64,000 nucleotides of DNA from NCBI GenBank assembly GCA_002505775.1, contig DAVY01000006.1, positions 1 to 64,000 of the forward strand, read 5' to 3'. Below the pieces are notes generated by a model, which was given only the letters and a program-made list of their open reading frames with translations, had not been told where the DNA came from and made no database searches. The position numbers were made by a program, and so were the translations under genes. Positions 15,439-24,496 of the stretch are shown piece after piece. This DNA is from Euryarchaeota archaeon UBA130 (GTDB lineage Archaea > Thermoplasmatota > Poseidoniia > Poseidoniales > Thalassarchaeaceae). Position 1 is the stretch's first letter, and each line of letters starts with the position of its first letter.

Positions 15439-16786
15439 CGACGTTATTGCCAAACCCCCACACTAGGCCGTCGGTGGTCGAAAGAGCCTTCCTTTTACCT
15501 CTGTCAACAATGTGTAGAAACCCATCAGTGTCAATGCCCACGACTCTGACCTCCTTTCCCTTGTATCCTACCCTTTGTCCCCTTGAGAGCAATCTAGAAA
15601 GTGCCTTCCATGAATCGATTTGCAGTGACAAGGGGCTGTTATCAGGGATCCTGTCATCTTTCTCAATTATCGAAGAAACCATAGAATCCACGCAATCAAA
15701 TATGAAGTCCCTTGGAAGTTCACCCAGAGTGTCCCTCCAACCCGGGCAAAATTCCCCCTCAACTGTTCTACTGGTTGAATTGATTCCGATCCCCAATCTA
15801 AAACCTCTATCCGAGCTATTAGCCTCGATTAGAATGCCACCAATTTTCTTTCCTGTAGCAGAAACAAGATCATTGGGCCACTTCAAGTCGCAATTAATCA
15901 AGCTAGAAACTGAGGCCCCTACGGATATCTGAAGTAACCCAGGAGAAGGGAGCTCTGAGATTTCTCTATTTATCCTCCATGAGGCAATTAAATCCCCCTC
16001 CTTAGATTCCCATATGGATCCTCTCCTGCCCCTTCCCATTACTTGATTGTCTGTGACAATTCTCTGCCAACCTTCTGCAGGAAGGTCAACGGAATAGTCC
16101 ATCGTGGATTCACAAGAGTTGACCTTGACTGCGGGTATCCCAAAGCCCGTTTTCCAAAGGCAAAAGACCCCTAGTTTTTCATCCCCCATCCTGAGTGAAT
16201 CCATAATTCTGCAAGACCAACCAGAGTTGGACCAGTCTGAAGGCGTGCTGGGGCTGTCAGGCTCGATCCTGAAGAGCGCAACTACGACTATATTCTCGCT
16301 CCCATGATTGTTTAGGTATTCCAAGAGCTCGAAAGACCAACCCTTGCCACCTATGTCACTCATGGAAGCCTCCTCTATTGGTTCTAGCAAAGGCTCTCCT
16401 TCTTCCGGCGGGGATAGGTAGGGCAAGTTCCAGACTACCAGCTCAACATCATCAGGTATGCGCCATCCACTTTCCCCCAGCCCCCCTTCGTCTATCACAA
16501 CAGAACCCGAATATCCTAGCTTCTCGATATTCGCCCGTGAGCAAGCCACCGCATAGGGATTTATGTCATAACCATGGACATTCCAACCCATTTCAGATAA
16601 TGCCATTGACACAACCCCAGATCCACAACCTATCTCGACAGCCTTCCTCCCCCTGCCCTTTATTTTAGACAAGGTTCTGCAGATTAATTCAGTATCCTCT
16701 CTCGGTGGATACACACTCGGTGCTAGGTCGACGTCCCATGGCCCGAATCTTCCCGAACTGAAGCTGATAGTTTTGACCCCTCTCAT
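15428..16786 (-). CDS. Fusion: HemK2/Mtq2-like methyltransferase plus biotin-protein ligase
   Basis: A 452-residue protein in one frame. Residues 1-215 are a class I methyltransferase: VYPPREDTEL at 25-34, SAM motif EIGCGSG at 51-57, and NLPY at 120-123 in place of the NPPY that binds a glutamine side chain, so release-factor glutamine methylation is a likely origin. Residues about 225-452 are biotin-protein ligase: GRGRRGSIW at 251-259, KWPNDL at 302-307, and KKIGGILIE at 313-321, followed by a small C-terminal domain. There is no DNA-binding domain, so it is not a BirA repressor. The ligase probably charges the biotin carrier at 2.3 kb. The fusion of these two activities is unusual; both active-site cores look complete. 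Confidence 0.88.
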   Translation of the reverse strand: MRGVKTISFSSGRFGPWDVDLAPSVYPPREDTELICRTLSKIKGRGRKAVEIGCGSGVVSMALSEMGWNVHGYDINPYAVACSRANIEKLGYSGSVVIDEGGLGESGWRIPDDVELVVWNLPYLSPPEEGEPLLEPIEEASMSDIGGKGWSFELLEYLNNHGSENIVVVALFRIEPDSPSTPSDWSNSGWSCRIMDSLRMGDEKLGVFCLWKTGFGIPAVKVNSCESTMDYSVDLPAEGWQRIVTDNQVMGRGRRGSIWESKEGDLIASWRINREISELPSPGLLQISVGASVSSLINCDLKWPNDLVSATGKKIGGILIEANSSDRGFRLGIGINSTSRTVEGEFCPGWRDTLGELPRDFIFDCVDSMVSSIIEKDDRIPDNSPLSLQIDSWKALSRLLSRGQRVGYKGKEVRVVGIDTDGFLHIVDRGKRKALSTTDGLVWGFGNNVVTD

Positions 16787-16820
16787 CAGAATTTCCTACC
16801 AACATCGATTTTTTGTCAGC

Positions 16821-16855
16821 AAACCTTATTTGTGCCCCACCTAAATTAGGTTTGC
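16821..16855 (-). promoter_or_regulatory. Inverted repeats in the leader of the methyltransferase/biotin ligase gene
   Basis: CAAACCT (16821-16827) can pair with AGGTTTG (16849-16855), and a perfect palindrome ACCTAAATTAGGT (16840-16852) overlaps the second arm, so the two foldings exclude each other. They lie 35-70 bases upstream of the minus-strand gene start. They could be an operator or a leader structure. The arm spacing of 21 bases does not match the bacterial BirA operator. Chance cannot be ruled out. Confidence 0.25.
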
Positions 16856-16956
16856 TTCCGGTAGTTCGGGAGGCCAACAGCCCCAGTGCCAGCCATGCAT
16901 TTTCCGGTATATTCAAAAATGCCCCTACGGTCCAAGGATAGCCCAGCATCAGCCAT

Positions 16957-17030
16957 GGGCCTGTAGCTTAGTCAGGTAGAGCACCGGGCTTTTAACCCGG
17001 TGGCCGGGGGTTCGAATCCCCCCGGGCCCG
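16957..17030 (+). tRNA. tRNA-Lys (anticodon TTT)
   Basis: A complete cloverleaf: acceptor GGGCCTG pairs with CGGGCCC, the anticodon stem CCGGG/CCCGG closes the loop CTTTTAA with anticodon TTT, and the T arm is GGGGG-TTCGAAT-CCCCC. The discriminator base is G at 17030; CCA is not encoded (CCT follows). No intron is visible. It stands 53 bases before rpoH on the same strand and may share its transcript. Confidence 0.96.
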
Positions 17031-17082
17031 CCTGTTCAGCTACGGGACCATGGTTGAGAAAGGGCTGTGGGGAGTGTGGAAA

Positions 17083-17670
17083 ATGGCGGTAAAAAGCTCA
17101 ACAAAGAAGAGGCTCATCGAACTAGGCGTTACAGAAGAACATGCCCACAAACTTGCGGATGACGCAAATATGGATGCTATTAAGCGAATGACCGTTGAAG
17201 AAGTAGCCAAGAAGGTCGGCTTAGAGTCAGGGGCATCTGAGCTAGAAAATATCATGGGAATTATTAGGGAGCAGGCAGCCTCCAGGAGAAGGAGTAGGTC
17301 TGGAAGGATAACAATATCCAGAACGGCCCTTTTGGATGAAGATATTCCAATTGGAGAGGACAGGTTCAATGTACTGAATCACCAACTTGTTCCACACCAT
17401 TCTCTAGTTCCCGAAGAGGACGAAGCATCTGAACTCTCTCCTTGGGGACTAATGGAAAAGGGCGACAATGGAGAAGACAGACTGGCAAAGGAGCTACTGC
17501 CAAAGATTCTGATAACCGATCCTTCCGTCCAAGCATTGAAGGAAATGGAGGAGGCAGATAGAGCCGACCTTCCTGCTGGATGGCTAAAAAATAGAGTTGT
17601 AAAGATTTTCAGATACAGCAGATCTGCTGGAGCGAGTACAGCCTACAGGCTAATAGTGGAGAGTAACTGA
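17083..17670 (+). CDS. rpoH: RNA polymerase subunit H (Rpb5 C-terminal type) with an extra N-terminal domain
   Basis: Residues from about 95 to the end are the Rpb5/RpoH assembly domain: NVLNHQLVPHHSLVPEE, ELLPKILITDP, and VVKIFRYSRSAGASTAYRLIV. It contacts DNA entering the polymerase jaw. Archaeal RpoH is usually about 80 residues; here 195, because of an N-terminal helical module and an Arg-rich linker (SRRRSRSGR) that closely match the N-terminus of RpoA2 (25 of the first 50 residues identical by eye). I chose ATG 17083 because it aligns with the rpoA2 start; ATG 17050 is an alternative. An insertion of about 35 acidic residues lies between VPEE and LLPKI. It is the first gene of the polymerase operon. 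Confidence 0.9.
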   Translation: MAVKSSTKKRLIELGVTEEHAHKLADDANMDAIKRMTVEEVAKKVGLESGASELENIMGIIREQAASRRRSRSGRITISRTALLDEDIPIGEDRFNVLNHQLVPHHSLVPEEDEASELSPWGLMEKGDNGEDRLAKELLPKILITDPSVQALKEMEEADRADLPAGWLKNRVVKIFRYSRSAGASTAYRLIVESN

Positions 17671-17681
17671 GGGGGAATATT

Positions 17682-20600
17682 ATGAAGGAAATTGTTGAGA
17701 GTTATTTCGCGCACAGAAGTATGGTAAACCATCAGCTTGCATCATATGACGATTGCATCCCAATCGGCGATGGTAAAGGAAGTAGGATGGAGAACATAGT
17801 CAAAGGAATTCGCATAGGAAGCGACGACGCATTAGTGGATGTTCCAGGAGGAGAAGACGCTGGGGGGATGATCAAACTGGACGTTCTCGACAAAGAAATC
17901 TATATTCGCATGAAGGGCATTAGACTAGGGGCTCCAACTGTCAGGGAAGCCAATGGCGCTGAGCACCCCGCTACGCCTTTGGAATGCCGACTTAGGAAGC
18001 TGACTTACTTCTCACCTATCTACATGGACTTCAGGATATACAGAGATGATCTGCCCCCATCATCCACAGATTCCGACATCGGCTTTATTGAGGAAGAGGG
18101 AGTCCACATTGGAAACCTCCCAATTATGGTCAGATCAGGAAGGTGTAACCTACATCCAGATCACATCGCGGGAACTCAGGAGAAGTCGCTAAAACTCTCT
18201 CCCACCACATCCGCTGAAGATGCCCAAAGACACAAGGAGCTACTTAGGAAATCTGGTGAGGACCCACTCGACCCCGGTGGTTACTTCATCATTAACGGAA
18301 CAGAAAGGGTACTCATCTCAATGGAAGACCTAGCTCCAAACAGAGTCACCGTAGAAAAGAACAAGAAATACGCCCATGAGACAGAGGTTGCCAAGATATT
18401 CTCACAGAAAGACGGCGTCAGGAAGCCTATCAATGTAGAAAAGAGACGCGATGGTATGCTAATGGTAAAAATCCCAAGCGCAGGTACTACTGCGATCCCA
18501 GTAGTCCTCCTAATGAGGGCCCTTGGGATGGAGAATGACAGGGATATCTTCTCTGCTATCGCAGGGCCAGTAGAGGCAATGAAGTACACAGTCGCCAACC
18601 TGAATGATGTCAAAGACAACCCAGAATATGGAGTGGATAATACTGAGGAGGCAATAGCATGGCTTGAGAAGAAATTCGCGGCTGGCCAGCAGAAGGAATA
18701 CAGGGAATCAAGGATTCAGAACCTCTTGGACAAGGAGCTACTGCCCCATCTCGGCTCAGACGAATCCGTGAGGACCAAGAAAGCAATCTTCCTTGGAAGG
18801 ATTGTAAGGCAGGTTCTAGAGATGGCCATCACCAACAGAGACCCCAACGACAAGGATCATTATGCCAACAAGAGAGTAAGGCTCGCTGGAGACCTAATGG
18901 AAGACCTATTCAGAGTTGGTGTTCAGGGCCTTGCAAGAGATCTGAAGTACCAACTAGAGAGACATCACAACCGAAAGAGAGAACTCAAAATCAACTCATG
19001 CCTTAGGCCGGATGTTCTAACATCGAAAATTATGCATGCACTAGCCACAGGAAATTGGGTTGGAGGAAGATCCGGAGTTAGCCAACTCCTAGACAGGACT
19101 ACTTATCTTGCTTCGCTCTCTCACATGAGAAGGGTTACCAGTCCCCTCGTTAGGAGCCAGCCACACTTCGAAGCCAGGGACTTGCACCCAACGCACTGGG
19201 GCAGACTTTGTCCAAACGAGACTCCCGAAGGACAGAATTGCGGTCTTGTGAAAAATGCAGCGCAAATGATAGATGTTTCTGAGGAAGTTCCTGAAGACGA
19301 CGTCAAGGAGTTACTAGTAGAAGCAGGAGTTAATCCCAATCCAGAAGGATGGGCAGATGGTACCAGAATTCACGTGAACGGGGATATCTTCGGCCTTCAC
19401 AAGAGGCCCAACAAACTAGTTTCACAATTCAAGAGGAGAAGACGTTCGGGCAGAATTAGGCCCGAGGTAAGTATCCGTCATGATACTGAAAACAGAGACG
19501 TTTTCATCAATACGGACAGAGGGAGAATAATGAGGCCTTTACTAGTTTTAGAAGATGGTACTCTGAACCTCGCAAAGTTCCACCTTGAAGCTTTGAAAAC
19601 CGGTGAAATAACCTTCTCGGATCTTGTTTCATCAGGAGTCATAGAATGGGTAGACGCTGAAGAAGAAGAGGACTTACTAATAGCACCAAGGCCTTTCGAC
19701 CTACCCGAGCTCTCTCCCAAGAACAAGAGGCCAATAGATCCGGCAAAGGTCGAATGGACAAATCTTGGAGATGAAGAAATTTCCAAAGCAAAGCTGAAAG
19801 TCGAAGTAAAGATGCCCGATGGGTCAACTGCCACTGAGAAGTTTTCAGTACCTTTGAACTACCATCAAAAGGAAATCGATGCCCTCCGTAAGAAAGAGAA
19901 AAAGGACAACACGGTCCTAGTGTACACTCACGTAGAGATAGACCCCCAGCTCATACTTGGCGTATGTGCTGCTTTAGTCCCATACCCAGAACACAACTCC
20001 ACACCCCGTGTTACAGGAGGAACAGCCATGGTGAAGCAGAGTCTAGGCCTTCCAAGCGCAAATTATCGCTTGAGGCCAGATACAAGAGCCCACGTAATGC
20101 ACTACCCCCAGATCTCAGTTGTAGGGACAAGGGCAATGGATACCACCAATTTCAACAGCAGGCCGGGTGGACAGAATTTTGTGGTTGCAATTATGAGCCA
20201 TCACGGTTACAACATGCAAGATGCAGTCATAATGAACAAGGCCTCAGTTGAACGAGGCTTAGGAAGGTCATCATTTGTCAGGACTTACAATGCAGAAAAC
20301 AGAAGGTTCCCTGGAGGACAAGAAGAAAGAATCGAAGTCCCTGGTACCGGCCTAGATGAAGTCAAAGGAATGAAATCCTTCGATAGCTACGCTCATCTAG
20401 AAAGAGATGGCCTTCCAGTACCAGAAGAATTCCTATCGAGTGGAGGAGGTCCAGATTCCGCGGTTTTAGTCGGAAAAACCAGCCCTCCAAGATTTTTGGA
20501 AGAAGCACATGGGGCGTTCCTTCAAGCACAGGAAAGAAGAGAGTCTTCCATGATGGTCCGCCATGGTGAGGAGGGATGGGTCGACAACGTTTTCGTTACC

Positions 20601-21407
20601 GAGTCATTGGACTCGGGAAGGCTAGTAAGAATCACCCTCCGAACAAATAAGATCCCGGAATTGGGCGACAAATTTGCGAGTCGTCACGGTCAGAAAGGAA
20701 TCATCGGCAGAATTGTCGAAGAAAGGGATATGCCCTTCACTGCGGATGGCGTCATCCCAGATCTAATCATTAACCCACATGCCATTCCCTCTAGAATGAC
20801 TGTGGCTCACGTACTTGAGATGATTGGAGGAAAGGTTGGATCTCTTGAGGCCAGAAGGATAGATGGTACAGCATTTACCGGTGAAAAGGAGGACTCCCTG
20901 AGGGCCGGACTTCTGAGAAACGGTTTCAACCACACAGGAAGAGAGAACATGATTAGCGGAGAGACAGGTGAGCAATATCCAGCCGAAGTCTTCGTCGGGG
21001 TTATCTATTACCAGAGGCTCCACCACTTAGTCAGCAGTAAGTTACATGCCAGAAGCAGGGGAAGAGTACAGATTCTAACCAGGCAACCAACCGAAGGACG
21101 AGCGAGACAAGGAGGCCTCAGGTTCGGAGAGATGGAACGAGACTGTCTGATTTCCCATGGTGCATCCATGGTAATCAAGGATCGCCTACTCGATGAGTCG
21201 GATGGATGGCCACTAATGGTTTGTAATACTCCCAGATGCGGGCACATCGCATACTATGATTGGAAGAGGAGGACAACGGTCTGCCCTTCGTGTGGCGACC
21301 GAGCCGATGTTCATTCGGTCCAAACGTCCTACGCATTCAAACTACTCCTAGATGAAATGAAAAGTCTTGGGGTAGCTATGAGACTAGAACTGGAGGACAG
21401 AAGATGA
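17682..21407 (+). CDS. rpoB: RNA polymerase subunit B (unsplit)
   Basis: This is the second-largest catalytic subunit, Rpb2-like. The 1241-residue protein is unsplit, unlike the B'/B'' pair of many methanogens and halophiles. Signatures include GYFIINGTERVLISMEDLAPN (fork/protrusion), THWGRLCPNETPEGQNCGLV, GYNMQDAVIMNKASVERGL (hybrid-binding), KFASRHGQKGIIGRI, RMTVAHVLEMIGGK, and the C-terminal clamp zinc site with CGHIAYYDW and CPSCGDRADVH. Start ATG 17682 follows the rpoH stop by 11 bases with GGGGG upstream, and the stop overlaps the rpoA1 start by 4 bases. Confidence 0.97.
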   Translation: MKEIVESYFAHRSMVNHQLASYDDCIPIGDGKGSRMENIVKGIRIGSDDALVDVPGGEDAGGMIKLDVLDKEIYIRMKGIRLGAPTVREANGAEHPATPLECRLRKLTYFSPIYMDFRIYRDDLPPSSTDSDIGFIEEEGVHIGNLPIMVRSGRCNLHPDHIAGTQEKSLKLSPTTSAEDAQRHKELLRKSGEDPLDPGGYFIINGTERVLISMEDLAPNRVTVEKNKKYAHETEVAKIFSQKDGVRKPINVEKRRDGMLMVKIPSAGTTAIPVVLLMRALGMENDRDIFSAIAGPVEAMKYTVANLNDVKDNPEYGVDNTEEAIAWLEKKFAAGQQKEYRESRIQNLLDKELLPHLGSDESVRTKKAIFLGRIVRQVLEMAITNRDPNDKDHYANKRVRLAGDLMEDLFRVGVQGLARDLKYQLERHHNRKRELKINSCLRPDVLTSKIMHALATGNWVGGRSGVSQLLDRTTYLASLSHMRRVTSPLVRSQPHFEARDLHPTHWGRLCPNETPEGQNCGLVKNAAQMIDVSEEVPEDDVKELLVEAGVNPNPEGWADGTRIHVNGDIFGLHKRPNKLVSQFKRRRRSGRIRPEVSIRHDTENRDVFINTDRGRIMRPLLVLEDGTLNLAKFHLEALKTGEITFSDLVSSGVIEWVDAEEEEDLLIAPRPFDLPELSPKNKRPIDPAKVEWTNLGDEEISKAKLKVEVKMPDGSTATEKFSVPLNYHQKEIDALRKKEKKDNTVLVYTHVEIDPQLILGVCAALVPYPEHNSTPRVTGGTAMVKQSLGLPSANYRLRPDTRAHVMHYPQISVVGTRAMDTTNFNSRPGGQNFVVAIMSHHGYNMQDAVIMNKASVERGLGRSSFVRTYNAENRRFPGGQEERIEVPGTGLDEVKGMKSFDSYAHLERDGLPVPEEFLSSGGGPDSAVLVGKTSPPRFLEEAHGAFLQAQERRESSMMVRHGEEGWVDNVFVTESLDSGRLVRITLRTNKIPELGDKFASRHGQKGIIGRIVEERDMPFTADGVIPDLIINPHAIPSRMTVAHVLEMIGGKVGSLEARRIDGTAFTGEKEDSLRAGLLRNGFNHTGRENMISGETGEQYPAEVFVGVIYYQRLHHLVSSKLHARSRGRVQILTRQPTEGRARQGGLRFGEMERDCLISHGASMVIKDRLLDESDGWPLMVCNTPRCGHIAYYDWKRRTTVCPSCGDRADVHSVQTSYAFKLLLDEMKSLGVAMRLELEDRR

Positions 21408-24400
21408 GTGCCAAAGACGCAGCAAAGATTCCAAAGAGGATTGAGGCCATCAAATTCACATTGATGGACCCTAATGAGATTCGTAAAATGTCATCTGTAG
21501 AAGTTAAGACAGCTGATACTTACAAGGATGATGGTCACCCCTTCAAGCAAGGATTGATGGACCCGAAGATGGGAGTTATAGATCCAGGAGTCAGGTGCGA
21601 AACATGTGGAAACAAACACGATGAGTGCCCAAGCCATTTCGGACACATAGCGCTAGAGTTACCTGTTATGCACATCGGATTTACCAATTTGATCAAGACT
21701 GCCTTGAAGTGCACCTGCAACACTTGTAGCAAGATACTGTTGCATGACAAGCCAGACACGCATCCCGTGGATCCAGAGAAGTCAGAACAGGACTACTACA
21801 ATGACAAGGTTAAGGATGTAATGATAAAACATGGAGTCGGATCTACAGAATTTAAGAACACCATCAAGGACATCGAGAAGGAGTGCTCAAGCAAGAAGAG
21901 GACAATATGCATGCATTGCGGTAGCGAGCAGGGGAAAATAATCCTCGATAAACCCTCAACATTCAAGGAAAAGAAAGAGAACAAGGGCGAGCACAAGCTC
22001 AATGCTCGTGACATCAGGGAATGGCTAGAGAGAATCCCAGACGAGCACCTAATATTCCTTGGAATGGACAAGGATGCAGCAAGGCCAGAATGGACTATAA
22101 TGAAAGTCCTTCCAGTTCCGCCAATTACTGTAAGGCCATCCATTACATTGGACAGCGGAGATAGGTCCGAAGATGATCTCACTCACAAATTAGTCGATGT
22201 ATTGAGAATAAACCAGAGACTCAGAGAAAACAGGGACGCCGGAGCACCACAGTTGATAGTCGAAGACTTATGGGAACTCCTTCAGTATCACTGCACCACT
22301 TACTTTGATAATCAGACTAGCGGAATACCTCCTGCCAGGCATAGGTCAGGAAGGCCCTTGAAAACACTCGCTCAAAGGCTGAAAGGAAAGGAAGGGAGAT
22401 TCAGAAGTAACTTGTCGGGTAAGAGGGTTAACTTCTGCGCCAGAACTGTGATCAGCCCTGACCCCAATCTGGGAATCAACGAGGTTGGAATCCCGGTCCA
22501 AACTGCAAAAGAGCTAACTGTTCCAATCAGGGTCACAAGTAGGAACAGAGAGCAACTGAGGCAGATGATTCTTAGGGGCCCAGATGTTCATCCCGGTGTT
22601 AATTACATAATTAGGGGAGATAGATTCAGAGTAAGAATTACCGATAGGACAAAGTACATATGGTCCGGTTTCAGATGCCTCAATCCCCAATGTCACTCAG
22701 GAAGCGAGGATGAACCATACAGTGGATATAGGCCTGATTTGAATGAAGTTCTGCCTGCTCCAAACTTCCTGCCCGGACTGGTCCTGAAACCACAAAAGAG
22801 GAGAAATTCTTTTGGAGAACTCGAGGAAGAGTGGGGCGTAGACCTGGATGCTACATTGTCCAACCTTAGGGGTGAGGACGAGAGAGGCCTACCTCTCCCA
22901 GAAAATGATCCAAGAGCAGCAATTCACTACAGGTGGAAGTGGGAAATGGAGAATCCCACCGAGTATTTGCCAGATTATCTGGAGGTTAATTGTCCCCATT
23001 GTGGTAGTCCCGAGATAGAGGATGAATATGGAAACTCAGTGGGAACGGATATCGAAGACAGATTGAGCACATTCGATCTCGATGGAAATCCACGTCCCGG
23101 AGTTGTGGTAGAGAGACACCTAATTGATGGCGATGTCGCGCTATTCAACAGACAGCCCTCGCTTCATCGAATGTCCATGATGGTCCACGAGGTAAGGGTA
23201 ATGCCAGGCAAGACCTTCAGATTCAATCTGGCTGATTGCACACCTTACAACGCTGATTTCGATGGAGATGAAATGAACCTCCACGTTATTCAAAGCGAGG
23301 AGGCTAGGGCCGAAGCTAAGATCTTGATGAGAGTTCAAGAGCACATAATCACACCGAGATATGGTGGCAGTGTAATTGGAGGTATACATGATCACATTTC
23401 CGGAGCATACTTGCTGACGCACGGTGATAGGGTACTACCTAAGAATCTCGTAATGCAGGTGCTGGGGGACACCAACTGGGACGGAGAACTGCCTCCCGAG
23501 GTCGAGAAAGATGGAGTAATCGGCTACAGGGGCAGTGATGTTCTGAGTCTGATTGTCCCTGAAGGATTCAAGTTGGACTACATCAGTAGGATTGGCGACA
23601 ATGTCAATGTTTCCAAAGGAGATGTATCAGGTACCATCGATAAGAGGGGAATTGGTGCAGAGGACGGAAGGCTTCTGGATGCTGTCGTCCACACACATGG
23701 ACCAGAGGCGGGAGCTGAATTCCTGGATAGAATGACCAGGATGACTATCTCAATCTGCACTTCACTTGGATTTACAACTGGAATCGACGATGAGGACCTT
23801 CCTCCCGAGGCAAAGTCAGAGATCGCTAAAATAAACAAGCGGGGCAGTGATGCAGTCGATTTAGAGTTGGAGAAGTTCGGCAAAGATGGCAGAAGATACG
23901 AGACACGCCCAGGAAGGACCCCCTTGGAAACTCTAGAGGAGAACATACTAATGATACTAGATGAAGCCAAGACCGAATCAGGTAATGTAGCCAAGTCGTT
24001 CCTAGGTTCAGATAACGCCGCGGTAATGATGGCTACCTCTGGGGCCAGAGGGTCGATGGACAATCTTGCCATGATGGCCGGTTCAATAGGCCAGCCCAAG
24101 GTTCGTGGTAAGAGACTCGAAAGAGGGTACCAAGACAGAGTATTGGCACACTTCCCAAGAAATGCAAAGGGAGCTCAAGAGAAAGGATTCGTAGGCTCTT
24201 CCTTCAAACGTGGCCTTGAGCCGACAGAATTCTTCATGCTTTCTGTTTCTGGACGCGAGTCATTAGTCGATACAGCGGTAAGAACCGCCAAGTCTGGATA
24301 CATGCAAAGGAGATTGATCAATGCCATGGACGACCTCAAAGTGGTAGACGATGGAATGGGCTCTGTCAGAAATACTGCTAACAGAATCATACAGTTCGAA

Positions 24401-24496
24401 TACGGCGAAGATGGAGTCGACCCAGCTAGGAGTAGGGGAGGAAGGCCATTTGATGTGACAATGGTCTTAGATGACGCTCTTGGAGGTGAAAACTGA
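21404..24496 (+). CDS. rpoA1: RNA polymerase subunit A'
   Basis: N-terminal two-thirds of the largest subunit. The clamp zinc site appears as CETCGNKHDECPSHFGHI near residues 66-83 and a second CxxC at CTCNTC and CMHCGS. RVNFCARTVISPDPNLGINE leads to the active-site domain, and the magnesium loop NADFDGDEMN lies near residue 620, with FNRQPSLHRMSMM before it. The protein is 1030 residues, longer than the roughly 880 usual, with charged insertions near 110-210 (EKKENKGEHK) and 700-810. Its ends overlap rpoB by 4 bases and rpoA2 by 1 base. Confidence 0.97.
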   Translation: MSAKDAAKIPKRIEAIKFTLMDPNEIRKMSSVEVKTADTYKDDGHPFKQGLMDPKMGVIDPGVRCETCGNKHDECPSHFGHIALELPVMHIGFTNLIKTALKCTCNTCSKILLHDKPDTHPVDPEKSEQDYYNDKVKDVMIKHGVGSTEFKNTIKDIEKECSSKKRTICMHCGSEQGKIILDKPSTFKEKKENKGEHKLNARDIREWLERIPDEHLIFLGMDKDAARPEWTIMKVLPVPPITVRPSITLDSGDRSEDDLTHKLVDVLRINQRLRENRDAGAPQLIVEDLWELLQYHCTTYFDNQTSGIPPARHRSGRPLKTLAQRLKGKEGRFRSNLSGKRVNFCARTVISPDPNLGINEVGIPVQTAKELTVPIRVTSRNREQLRQMILRGPDVHPGVNYIIRGDRFRVRITDRTKYIWSGFRCLNPQCHSGSEDEPYSGYRPDLNEVLPAPNFLPGLVLKPQKRRNSFGELEEEWGVDLDATLSNLRGEDERGLPLPENDPRAAIHYRWKWEMENPTEYLPDYLEVNCPHCGSPEIEDEYGNSVGTDIEDRLSTFDLDGNPRPGVVVERHLIDGDVALFNRQPSLHRMSMMVHEVRVMPGKTFRFNLADCTPYNADFDGDEMNLHVIQSEEARAEAKILMRVQEHIITPRYGGSVIGGIHDHISGAYLLTHGDRVLPKNLVMQVLGDTNWDGELPPEVEKDGVIGYRGSDVLSLIVPEGFKLDYISRIGDNVNVSKGDVSGTIDKRGIGAEDGRLLDAVVHTHGPEAGAEFLDRMTRMTISICTSLGFTTGIDDEDLPPEAKSEIAKINKRGSDAVDLELEKFGKDGRRYETRPGRTPLETLEENILMILDEAKTESGNVAKSFLGSDNAAVMMATSGARGSMDNLAMMAGSIGQPKVRGKRLERGYQDRVLAHFPRNAKGAQEKGFVGSSFKRGLEPTEFFMLSVSGRESLVDTAVRTAKSGYMQRRLINAMDDLKVVDDGMGSVRNTANRIIQFEYGEDGVDPARSRGGRPFDVTMVLDDALGGEN

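Noticed and set aside
16689..16949. 86-residue minus-strand frame upstream of the methyltransferase/biotin ligase gene
   Set aside because: It overlaps that gene's well-supported N-terminus in another frame and reads as random sequence; the rest is the intergenic region before tRNA-Lys.
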